NCBI GenBank assembly: GCA_034440615.1
Contig: JAOTOM010003946.1
Location: 124,001-188,000, forward strand
Reading direction: 5' to 3'
DNA: 64,000 bases
Origin: Ashinkailepas kermadecensis
Lineage: Eukaryota > Arthropoda > Thecostraca > Neolepadidae
Positions 22,601 to 32,100 of this stretch are shown here, in pieces. The notes below the pieces were generated by a model. That model searched no databases, was not told the origin of the DNA, and saw only the letters and a list, made by a program, of their open reading frames with translations. Position numbers and translations under genes: made by a program. Position 1 is the stretch's first letter. Each line of letters starts with the position of its first letter.

Positions 22601-25600
22601 GGGCTAGATCTTCCTGCCGTTCTTGCTGTTCTGTCACGACCAATATGAAAAATGTCCTCGGTACATGGACCAAGTGAATGCAAACAACTCTGTTTTTGTC
22701 CGTGTTGACGATTATCTAAAACCAAACCCAATCGTGAAAAAAAAACTGAAAGACCTCTTTTTATTTGCACCTCTCCCTTGGGCGCACATGTCACGTGCAT
22801 CACAAATGTTTGCACCGGCGAGCTTTGTCGTTGTCTTGGCTACACTGGTCTCGATCTGTCCATGGACTGGCGAATTATGTCACCAACTTTGGAGCCGTCT
22901 CGACGCACGAAAATTGGTCGAAATCCGGCAGAATAAATTGCCGCTTCCCATGCGAAGCCAATAGCGACGGTCGAGTTCGGCGAAACGCGCTCTCTCACCG
23001 CCCTCCCTCCGCTCTCTGTCACCGCTCTCACGTCCCTCTCACGTGCAACATGTCGATCCGATCGTATCGGAACCTTGCCAAGTGGGTGGCCAGCATCGGA
23101 AGCTTTCATGTGGTACGAATCCCATCTCAGTAGAGTCGCCGTCAGCCCAGCCGAGCTTCAATAGGTGCAACAAGCGTTTTTCGTCGAAAATTTATCAACT
23201 CACTGCTGAGTCAATGAGTGTGTCGGCACCCTTGCAGCGCGTACCCAGCGTTCCCTGCCGGCACTGGTGCGGTGAGATCGGCACGAGACAATGGTCCGGT
23301 CTGTCGCCAGCCGATCTCAGGAACTGCCGTCGTCCCACTGTCACCGTTCGGGCTGCACCTGTGAAATAAAAATGTCTTGCAAAATAATTCCAGTGTTAAT
23401 GCATGCAAGGATATGATGCATATTGGTTGTGGGGTGGAGCAATGTGGTCAGCGAAGGATATTGTTCGGCCAATCATTGGCTGAATAGTTGCACCCCTGAT
23501 CGAGCCCATGCCTAACTGAGCGAGTTTGAGAACACTGGGTGTGTATGTGCAGCTGCTGGGTTGCATGGGCATCGGGCCGCACAGACAGCCTCTGGATCCG
23601 TGGTGTACGGGACGCACGGACACTAGTCTAGGTACTTGGAGCTGTCAAGCACCAGTTGTGTGTGGGAATCAGCTGTCTCCAAATACCGAGAGATATTCTG
23701 TCGATACCAGGAGATGTCCCGAAGAGTCATGCAGTTCGACCGTCAGTAGCAGTCATATGATGTGTGACTGATGTGTCATGTCCGTGTAGCGTGCCACGGA
23801 CGTGTGACGTCTGACAGGTGCCGTGTGTGTGACCGACATGTGGCGTGTGATATTGCAAATGGCGTGCAATGTGTGATATGTGGCGTGGCAGATATACGAC
23901 GTGCGACAGACGACTTGTGGTGCGTAGTCGACTATGATGTATAGCGGATGCATGGAGTGCGACAGGCATGTAGCGTGCACCGACTTGTGATGTCATGTGA
24001 CGTGTGGCAGATGTGAAGTGTGAACACGTGACTTGTGCCGGACACGCGACATGTGACGTGTCATGTGTGGCAGATGTGAAGTGTGAACACGTGACTTGTG
24101 CCGGACACGCGACATATGACGTGTCACGTGTGGCAGATGTGAAGTGTGACCATGTGATTTACGCGTATGACGTGACGTGGCAGATGTGAAGTGTGAACAC
24201 GTGACTTGTGCCGGACACGCGACATATGACGTGTCACGTGTGGCAGATGTGAAGTGTGAACACGTGACTTGTGCCGGACACGCGACATGTCACGTGTGGC
24301 AGATGTGAAGTGTGAACATGTGACTTGTGCCGGACACGCGACATGTGACGTGTCACGTGTGGCAGATGTGAAGTGTGAACATGTGACTTGTGCCGGACAC
24401 GCGACATGTGACGTGTCACGTGTGGCAGATGTGAAGTGTGAACACGTGACTTGTGCCGGACACGCGACATGTCACGTGTGGCAGATGTGAAGTGTGAACA
24501 TGTGACTTGTGCCGGACACGCGACATATGACGTGTCACGTGTGGCAGATGTGAAGTGTGAACACGTGACTTGTGCCGGACACGCGACATGTCACGTGTGG
24601 CAGATGTGAAGTGTGAACATGTGACTTGTGCCGGACACGCGACATATGACGTGTCACGTGTGGCAGATGTGAAGTGTGAACATGTGACTTGTGCCGGACA
24701 CGCGACATGTCACGTGTGGCAGATGTGAAGTGTGAACATGTGACTTGTGCCGGACACGCGACATGTGACGTGTCACGTGTGGCAGATGTGAAGTGTGAAC
24801 ACGTGACTTGTGCCGGACACGCGACATCACGTGTGGCAGATGTGAAGTGTGAACATGTGACTTGTGCCGGACACGCGACATGTGACGTGTCACGTGTGGC
24901 AGATGTGAAGTGTGAACACGTGACTTGTGCCGGACACGCGACATGTGACGTGTCACGTGTGGCAGATGTGAAGTGTGAACATGTGACTTGTGCCGGACAC
25001 GCGACATGTCACGTGTGGCAGATGTGAAGTGTGAACATGTGACTTGTGCCGGACACGCGACATGTGACGTGTCACGTGTGGCAGATGTGAAGTGTGAACA
25101 TCGGCATGTGACGTGTCACGTGTCACCACTAGGAGGACGGCGCCGCGGTCCGTGAGAAGCTGACCAGCGTGTGTAGCAAGGTGCGCGCCCATCACGACAC
25201 CCGCTGTAGCCTCTACCAGACCATGGAAGACAGCGTGTCCAAGATCAAATCTAGCAAGGACATCAGCGCCTTCCAGGTGCGTACTCTGCATTCCTGCCGA
25301 CATCGCTCCTTCCACCTCACACCGTGGGTCGGGCTCAAGTTTTTCTAGGAATGTATGTAGGCGTATTAAGGACGTCTGCTAATTTATGGTTAGTCACCAA
25401 TAATAAGCTTGTTTGGTATCCGTTCGGCAACTGTAAGATATCTGATTTTGCGTGTCATTGAAACCATGCGCATTTGCCAGCACATTTTTTCGGAAACGCC
25501 CACTAGGGTGTCTATGGCAAGCATAACAAATGTAATACATGAATGTAAGTTTCAACATGGTTGTGCTTATGGTAAGCTGAAAAGTGTCAGAAGGTACCAC

Positions 25601-27373
25601 ATCAGAACTGGAGTGTCAGGTGGAAACATCAGGTCAGGGGTCTCGACACTGGATCGGCTTGTATTATAGATACAGTACCTATGCAGTACAAGTATTTGTA
25701 TTAGATATAAATAATGAAAGGATACTTTTTTCTGACTAAAATTGTTATTGTTTTCCTGTTCCTCGCATGTTACTTCTGCAATTCCTTTGTCCATGCTGGC
25801 TTCTTGTGCCTATCATCAGAGCCGTGTCATCCCCACATTTTGCCAGTTAGGAAGGCTGGACATTTACATCCAGAGTATTTAGTTGCGTAGTGGTCTAAAG
25901 TGTAATTTGTTGGTATATCCCATGATTCGTGTTTGACTTCATCAGTGCCGGATCTGCTAAAACACCCTTTCATGCTTAATACATACCCACTATTTTGTCT
26001 GTTTGGGATAACCAAGGCACTTGATCGGTCCTAGTATTGTTGGTTATTGGTTATTGGTTTTTACGACACGTCGACCGTTTGAGTCATATAGCGTCGCCAA
26101 TCTCTCACACCGGTCCTAGTATTGTTCGTCTGTGTGGTGGCCGTGTGAAGGCGTTGTTGCGGCTGTGCTGTGGCCTTTGTGACGGTGGCCATTGTTCAAC
26201 AGGCGGCGGTGAAGTCCGTGACGGCCAGTCTGAAAGGCGAGAGCAGCGCCATCACGTCTCTGCAGGAGCAGGTGCGCGCTGAGGGCGCCAACGACACGGC
26301 TGAGAGAATCGCCGAGCTTCAGCGGCAGGACAAGTGAGTTGTTGCCTTAGTTCACCTGGCTTCGGCTGCCATTGCACCGCACCCGCCAGCTATCTACACT
26401 CCCACCTCCACCCAGCTGAGCCGAATGGGCGAGCTTCCATCACTCCCCTCTCCTCCCACCTACCCAATCTTGTCGCCCACCTGGTTACCTGCCAGGCTGG
26501 AGAAGTGAGCTTCCATCACTCTCCTCTCCTCCCACCGACCTACCCAATATTGTCGCCCACCCGGTTACCTGCCAGGCTGGAGAAGTGAGCTTCCATCACT
26601 CCCCTCTCCTCCCGCCCACCTGGTTACCCACCAGGCTGGGAGACTGAATGGCAGCAATGGACTGACATTCACAAACGGGTGTATCGCTCGACTTGACCCA
26701 AAATGGTACTGGAGCCTGCTGAGTCAGCACGCTGCCTTGTGAGTTGGCCTGACCTGACCGGGCAGGACGCTGCGGGAGCTGCTGAGTCAGCACGCTACCT
26801 TGTGACTTGGCCTGACCTGACCCGGCAGGACGCTGTGGGAGCTGCTGAGTCAGCACGCTACCTTGTGACTTGGCCTGACCTGACCGGGCAGGACGCAGCG
26901 GGAGCTGCTGAGTCAGCACGCTGCCTTGTGACTTCGCCTGGCCTGACCTGACCCGGCAGGACGCTGCGGGAGCTGCTGAGTCAGCACGCTGCCTTGTGAG
27001 TTGGCCTGACCTGACCCGGCAGGACGCTGCGGGAGCTGCTGAGTCAGCACGCTACCTTGTGACTTGGCCTGACCTGACCCGGCAGGACGCTGTGGGAGCT
27101 GCTGAGTCAGCACGCTACCTTGTGACTTGGCCTGACCTGACCGGGCAGGACGCAGCGGGAGCTGCTGAGTCAGCACGCTGCCTTGTGACTTCGCCTGGCC
27201 TGACCTGACCCGGCAGGACGCTGCGGGAGCTGCTGAGTCAGCACGCGGCAGCCTCGGAACGCCTGGTGGCCGGCAAGCTGACCAAGGCGCAGTACGTCGA
27301 CCAGGAGACTCAACTCAACAAGCGCAAGGAGGAGGCCGTCTCGAGGATGGAAGCTGCGATCGCCGCACTGTAG
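19489..27373 (+). CDS. RPN1: RPN1 (ribophorin I), C-terminal 262 residues in 5 exons
   Basis: Ribophorin I/OST1 is a single-pass ER membrane subunit of the oligosaccharyltransferase that N-glycosylates nascent proteins. Exons 19489-19631, 21276-21491, 25133-25276, 26203-26333 and 27217-27373 join in consistent phase. They encode LRLVDHIFD-like and LPEGA blocks (here MRLVDHVFDDMVV, IMLPEGATDIQLE), YLDVTGRPVI, NLVENHIQD, one transmembrane segment (MLVAAFLLLFLLVCIYV) followed by RLDFSIT, and the cytosolic helical tail ending RMEAAIAAL. In mammals this tail forms a helical bundle that contacts the ribosome. The first exon starts mid-codon, so at least half of the protein (about 345 of about 607 residues in human) is encoded upstream. 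No matching exon is visible in 1-19488. Confidence 0.95.
19632..20260 (+). repeat. 59-bp minisatellite starting at the RPN1 exon a donor
   Basis: About ten units, each beginning with a donor-like GAG then GTCACT or GTCAGT and containing GATCCGGCGCTTGGAGG and CTCTGCACCACCCG. The first unit starts exactly at the true donor (CAG then GTCAGTCCTCC). Confidence 0.85.
20380..21275 (+). repeat. 49-52-bp minisatellite containing the RPN1 exon b acceptor
   Basis: The unit contains CTCTCCAG, GACTCTGTGATTCTCACG, TACCTGGGTCTCACG and a TCATGTGGCA segment. The last four or five copies are nearly identical and run straight into exon b. Older copies toward 20380 are degenerate. A SINE-1 copy interrupts it. 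Confidence 0.88.
20732..20894 (+). mobile_element. SINE-1 copy 5, full length, in RPN1 intron
   Basis: Inserted into the minisatellite before RPN1 exon b. Its flanks are CTCACGTACCTGGG and CTCACTTATCTGGG, a duplicated piece of the repeat unit. Confidence 0.92.
21276..21491 (+). CDS. RPN1: RPN1 internal exon b (lumenal end and transmembrane helix)
   Basis: This 216-bp exon is phase 0 at both ends. It encodes DSVILTYLDVTGRPVI, NLVENHIQDF, the transmembrane helix and YVRLDFSITQ. The acceptor CTCTCCAG and the first codons DSVILTYL are also the repeat unit of the minisatellite immediately upstream, so near-identical decoy acceptors lie at roughly 50-bp steps before the true one. The continuation VTGRPVI exists only in the last copy. 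Confidence 0.93.
22090..22249 (+). mobile_element. SINE-1 copy 6, full length, in RPN1 intron
   Basis: Complete head and body (TGGTCTGGGGGTAAG variant of the A box), ending CCAATAACTAAC. No clear target duplication. Confidence 0.88.
22320..22365 (+). mobile_element. short hairpin retroposon, 46 bp
   Basis: GGCTATATGACC start, GTCGATGCGCCCC and AACCTACAATAAC end. Flanked by CAGTTAGGTGTCGG (22306-22319, 22366-22379). Confidence 0.82.
24000..25110 (+). repeat. CACGTG-rich 57-63-bp minisatellite, about 19 units
   Basis: The unit contains GGCAGATGTGAAGTGTGAAC, a GTGACTTGTGCCGGACACG segment and CGACATGTGACGTGTCAC. Most units contain one or two CACGTG E-box palindromes. Degenerate precursor repeats extend back to about 23730. 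Both strands stay open over long stretches, but this is an array, not a gene. Confidence 0.92.
25133..25276 (+). CDS. RPN1: RPN1 internal exon c (cytosolic helix)
   Basis: This 144-bp exon is phase 0 at both ends. It encodes EDGAAVREKLTSVCSKV and a charged helical segment ending SKDISAFQ. Acceptor CACCACTAG, donor GTGCGT. The large CACGTG-rich array ends about 20 bp upstream. The human equivalent is the cytosolic segment containing SRDISTLN. Confidence 0.88.
26040..26110 (-). mobile_element. SINE-1 copy 7, only the 3' 70 bp, in RPN1 intron
   Basis: Flanked by CGGTCCTAGTATTG on both sides (26026-26039, 26111-26124). The copy contains just the 3' hairpin domain and tail, comparable in size to the short retroposon described separately. 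Confidence 0.9.
26203..26333 (+). CDS. RPN1: RPN1 internal exon d (cytosolic helix)
   Basis: This 131-bp exon follows acceptor GTTCAACAG and encodes AAVKSVTASLKGES through RIAELQRQDK, a charged coiled-coil-like helix. The donor is GACAA then GTGAGT; the split Lys codon is completed by the next exon. Confidence 0.87.
26400..26640 (+). repeat. 75-80-bp repeat, three units, in RPN1 intron
   Basis: Units start GAGCTTCCATCACTC and end GCCAGGCTGGAGAAGT. The junction GAGAAGTGAGC faintly resembles the exon d donor ACAAGTGAGT. Confidence 0.75.
26705..27216 (+). repeat. 63-bp minisatellite containing the RPN1 last-exon acceptor
   Basis: Eight units contain the acceptor CGGCAG plus GACGCTGCGGGAGCTGCTG and AGTCAGCACGC, identical or nearly so to the start of the last exon, followed by TACCTTGTGACTTGG. 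Copies differ by a few bases (GACGCTGTGGG, GACGCAGCGGG). Confidence 0.93.
27217..27373 (+). CDS. RPN1: RPN1 last coding exon and stop
   Basis: One base completes the Lys codon, then TLRELLSQHAAASERLVAG and KLTKAQYVDQE lead to RMEAAIAAL and TAG at 27371-27373. The vertebrate counterpart contains EAERLVAGKLKKDTY. The CGGCAG acceptor and the first 30 bp of this exon are repeated eight times in the preceding intron. Confidence 0.93.
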
Positions 27374-29059
27374 GCTCTGGGAGACTGGACCGGGTCGGTC
27401 AGTCAGTCACAGTTGGAGCCGGCGCGGTCACCACCGCTTGCCACAATCTGGTCGACCGAGGCGTCGGCGGGTCGTGTTGTATTTCTCCACCTCACATGGG
27501 TGAAAGGTATGATACACAATAGGTGCAAACACCTATTGTGTTTGTACACGGATGAGCTGGACGACTGTCCTCTCGTGTTTTGGTGGATGCTTAGGAAATG
27601 CTTGCATTGTGAAGTTTGGGAAATGGTGGTGCCACTTTATGTGCGGAAACGCAAATGTCCTGCTATTGCAGCACTGTGTTCAATAGCAGGGCGAGAGCTT
27701 GGTATTGGCATGCTGGATGTTTTTAGCACTAGATGTCAAAATATAACACAGGGGGAATGGAGAAACATCACAGCTCCAGTTGAGCCTCGATGCCAGTTTC
27801 CTTCGAATGCATCTAGGTTGTCATTATTCATCCAAACTTCATTTTCCACTTATTTTGTCATTGGACATACTGCCCCACGAAAAAAAAAATTCGCGGAATC
27901 TGCCTACGAATCACGCTGCTAATATCAAGCAGCGTGTGCGCCTGCTGAATAGTGATTGGGTGTATGAATTGCAACACGACCCGCCGGAGCCGTTCGCGTG
28001 CATTTCGCTTTGAATGGGTTTTGTGTGCGGCGCTGTTGCCGCGGTGGCGAGGCTACGGCCCGGTGTGGGGGTTGGTCGACTGCCGAAGCCGGGTACGGGG
28101 TACAGGTGGGACTGGGGACGGCAGTGCGCCGGCTCTGCCTCCCGGCCGGCGCATACCATCACCTCGACACCTTGGCGGTCCGGCCTGTACAGCTGGCCAT
28201 GCTAACGCGTGATCGGGAGTGGGTCGGGTGGGCTGAAATGGTAGGATGTAAGATGCGAAGCGGAGCCAGTCACATGATGGATAGAGTCGGAGGAATTCTG
28301 GCTGATCACCATCGTTGTGACGAGTTACGTGACTCTTCGGCTCCAGTGGTGTTCGGCGCATCTGCCGTGGACGTATGTGCACTTGTGGTCAATCTTTTTC
28401 AATACACATTCCCACGGCTTGGTAGCAGATGACAGATATTGACGGGACGCGATCCACTACAACGGTAAGCTTTATTTATCGCCCTGGAAATGCCGTACCC
28501 TTTCCAGGGTGGCAAAACATACTCTCTCCATTGGTGCGCGCAGCGAATCATGCCAACGGCAGTTTGCAACATTCTTTCCGCACCACGGAGCCGGCAAAGT
28601 GGATAAAACCCCGGACTCAAGCCACGTCGGCCTCCACGGCCAGCCACACAACCGCGCCAGGCGAGTGAGCGGTTAATCAACTGAGTATCCGCGTGGCCTC
28701 TGGCGAGCACTACGGTGCCCCAGCTGTGCGAACCACCAAACCAGCGGCGCCTCACTTGGTCTGCGCGGCGAGCGCCAGACGCGGTACAGTCACTCCCATA
28801 CGCTGGAGACTGTAGTCTCTGTCGTCGGTACATCGTCATTGCCTCCGACCGGCCCGTATCCCGACTCCCCCGACAGGAGTCGCCAGTAACAGCACTGAAG
28901 CGTCGGCGCCACACCGCATCTCACGAGTTGGGCCGCGCATCTCATCACCACCGTGTCACGCGTCTGCGGCATCTGAGCGCGCCCAGTGTCTGCGCCTGGC
29001 GCTGCCACGAGCCCGGCAGACTCCGACTCGGCTCCTGCCCCGCAAGGCGGTAGGCGGTG
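27374..29059. other. convergent 3' region between RPN1 and NUP155
   Basis: Contains the 3' untranslated sequences of both genes. A perfect hairpin (ACACAATAGGTG, CAAA loop, complement) lies at 27514-27541. 27950-29059 is GC-rich and opens several frames, none of which I recognise. Candidate minus-strand AATAAA near 28471-28476. Confidence 0.5.
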
Positions 29060-29198
29060 TTAGCTGGATAGCCGCTCCAGCTGCGCCTGCGCCGCCTTCA
29101 GCCGGGTAACGAGCGCGTCGGCGCCGTCGTCAGTGCTGGCGCGCAGGTCGTTGACGTACGCGGCCACCAGGTCCAGGCAAGTAGTGGTGAAGGCGCGC
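29060..29198 (-). CDS. NUP155: NUP155 exon 8, C-terminus and stop
   Basis: The 139-bp last coding exon encodes [18 protein letters not shown] and the final helix, ending QLERLSS then TAA at 29062-29060. The end matches the family C-terminus (RRFTNLCLDAV...AKLERL). Acceptor TTGCAG at 29199-29204. A possible poly(A) signal (AATAAA on the minus strand) lies near 28471-28476. Confidence 0.9.
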
Positions 29199-32100
29199 CT
29201 GCAACAGCACCGAGTCGTCACAGGCCGGCCCGCGTGCGCCTGCCGCCCACAACGGCGCCGGCGCCATGACGACTGGCTATGGCATGTTGATTGCCGCAGC
29301 GACATTGTCGTGACGAGGCAATTGCTGCCCATCGGTCATGTCAGCAGCCCAGCCCAGCCCAGCCTAGTCAGCAGCCCACCAACCTAGTACACAGGGGAAG
29401 GAGGGAGGGGAATACAATACGAAACATCACACAAACCAAATATTCGGGACCACGGTGTAAACTGCCTTGTATTGTTTCGCATTGCCAACACCCATGCATC
29501 CAATTGCAATTACGACCCTGGCAATGAACGTTTAGTTGCTGTCCCGATGAGGAATAAGTCTTCGTGTCCTTTATATGCTGACGAACGTAGACGTTATTTT
29601 GGATCTCTCCAGGTAGGTGGCTTCTCTTGGCAATGTTCTTTCCAATAGCTCTCCCGTTGTCCAATCGGGACGACTGATGGATTGTTTATTCGAAGTGTCG
29701 TTTTTTGTCGTTTTTGTCGTTTTAAGTGTTGACGTGTAAACTTTGTAACAGAATAAAACAATATAGACGGTGCTCATGATGTGATGCTTGGTACCACTTC
29801 TAACCGAATTTCCATGATCGTATGGGTTATGGGCGTAATGTAACCAGAGCGGTCCAAGCGCTCGAAAGCTCAAATAACTAACTAACGATGAGGAAGTCTC
29901 GTTCAAGCACGATTTTCCCACCCCAGTCTTCAGAGTAGTCCTGAGGCACGCCCAAACCTTTCTAGCGGCATCGTGGCAAGTGAAAATCCCACTGCACCAA
30001 AAGACCCTCCTTGACCTTCGAAGGCAGGGATAGCGATGGGCCAACTAGGATGAGACGGGAAGGGGAGAAGCAGTGTTAAAATAAAGGTTTCTGGTGTGAG
30101 ATGTCGAAACGAGTACGGGAGGATGTAGAAGTTCGCCATGGAGATAACGTCACATAAAATACTTGTGAATTATTCACCCAGTTTTGAGCCAATCGCGTAC
30201 ATACCACTATCCGTTCGCGTGCTTTGAGAGGTACCTAATTTGTGGATACCTATGTGAAGGATAAATATACAAATACCTGGGCTATACGCTAGCACTGTAT
30301 AACATAGTGCATCATATGTAATCCTCGCTGCTGTATGCCAGTGCAATACGATTTCAGATCCATTATGGTGAGCATAAGCTTGAGACCTTTAAACTGGATG
30401 AAGACCTCAAAAACATGCATCAAAAAGCACAGTGTAAATATTTCTTCTGGAAGGGTGTCAATTCAGTGTTCAGGAAGTGGTATATCCTATATCCTGTCGG
30501 TTGGTTGGTTTTTGGTTTTACGACACATCGACCGTTGAGTCATGTAGCGTCGCCAATCTCTCACGCCGATTGGTCGCGCGCGAAGAATAGCGACAGGTGA
30601 GACTCGAACCCACAACCTTTCGATTGTGAGACGAGCATCTTACTATATCCTATATCCTGGTGTATCCTATATCCTATATCCTGGTGTGGTATATCCTATA
30701 TCCTATTGCACTAGTAAATCACTGGGGAGAACAGACGCCTGGCGTCTCGTAAGCGTCTGAAGGCCTTGCACTATAGCACACTGCCGGCGGCCTTGCATAT
30801 TGCAGGGCAGGAGGTGTAGAACTGCACAGTGACAAGACAGGACAAGGCCCCCTATGTGAACGGGAGCACCATGCGGTGGGGCCGAGTACGACCTTGAGGA
30901 CCAGGACAGAACTGGGCATTGTTTGCGATGAAACTGTATAGACTGCACGACAAGATCGCGTAGTCTATGCCAGTGCAGGTAAACCGGACCTGGTCCGCCG
31001 CGCGACAGGGGTAGGCAGTTTGCGACTAGAGACGCCAGGTAAACCGGACCTGGTCCGCCGTGCGACAGGGGTGAGCAGTTCGCGGCTAGAGACGACAGGT
31101 AAACCGGACCTGGTCCGCCGCGCGACAGGGGTGAGCAGTGCGTGACCAGAGAGGACGCAACCCGCTAGAGAACGGACACAGCTTGACAGGACCGGATACG
31201 GCCCGTGACAGAGCCTGGCGGGACAGGACAGGACCGGATACGGCCTGTGACAGAGCCTGGCAGGACAGGACAGGATACGGCCTGTGACAGAGCCTGGCAG
31301 GATAGGACAGGACCGGATGCGGCCTGTGACAGAGCCTGGCAGGACAGGACAGGACCGGATACGGCCCGTGACAGAGCCTGGCAGGACAGGACAGGACCGG
31401 ATACGGCCTGTGACTGAGCCTGGCAGGACCGGATACGGCCTGTGACAGAGCCTGGCAGGATACGGCCTGTGACAGAGCCTGGCAGGACCGGATACGGCCT
31501 GTGACAGAGCCTGGCAGGATAGGACAGGACCGGATACGGCCCGTGACAGAGCCTGGCAGGACAGGACCGGATACGGCCTGTGACAGAGCCTGGCAGGACA
31601 GGACAGGACCGGATACGGCCTGTGACAGAGCCTGGCAGGATAGGACAGGACCGGATGCGGCCTGTGACAGAGCCTGGCAGGACAGGACAGGACCGGATAC
31701 GGCCTGTGACAGAGCCTGGCAGGACAGGACAGGACCGGATACGGCCTGTGACAGAGCCTGGCAGGACAGGACAGGACAGGATACGGCCTGTGACAGAGCC
31801 TGGCAGGACAGGACAGGACAGGACCGGATACGGCCTGTGACAGAGCCTGGCAGGACAGCACAGGATCGTGTACCGTCTGCAACGGCAAAGATAAACTCCG
31901 TGGCGGATCTGGTACAGGCTGACGCCGGCGACAGGCGGTGTGTGGCGCACCTGACGCGACTGGGCACGCCGTCGGGCCGCGCGCTGAAGGTGTGCACAAT
32001 GTGAGCGATGGCGTGCAGCAGGTGCAGCGGCCGCCGCAGGTCCGCCCACACCGGGTCATTCTGCCGGAACAGCGACTGGAACACAGTCGCACGTATCGTG

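Larger units (their letters stand above)
21492..23999. other. RPN1 intron, 5' part
   Basis: Contains SINE-1 copy 6 and a short retroposon. 22410-23720 has intermediate GC and resembles nothing I recognise. From 23730 the sequence is degenerate precursor of the CACGTG array. Confidence 0.5.

Noticed and set aside
24000..25110. CRISPR-like regular repeats
   Set aside because: Units are contiguous without unique spacers and lie in a eukaryotic intron; this is a minisatellite.
27413..27922. 169-codon frame after RPN1
   Set aside because: Starts just after the RPN1 stop, is unlike the GC-rich exons in codon use and shows no domain; treated as 3' untranslated sequence.
28399..28914. 171-codon minus-strand frame in the convergent region
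   Set aside because: GC-rich but low similarity to anything known, no splice signals, and overlaps other equally long frames.
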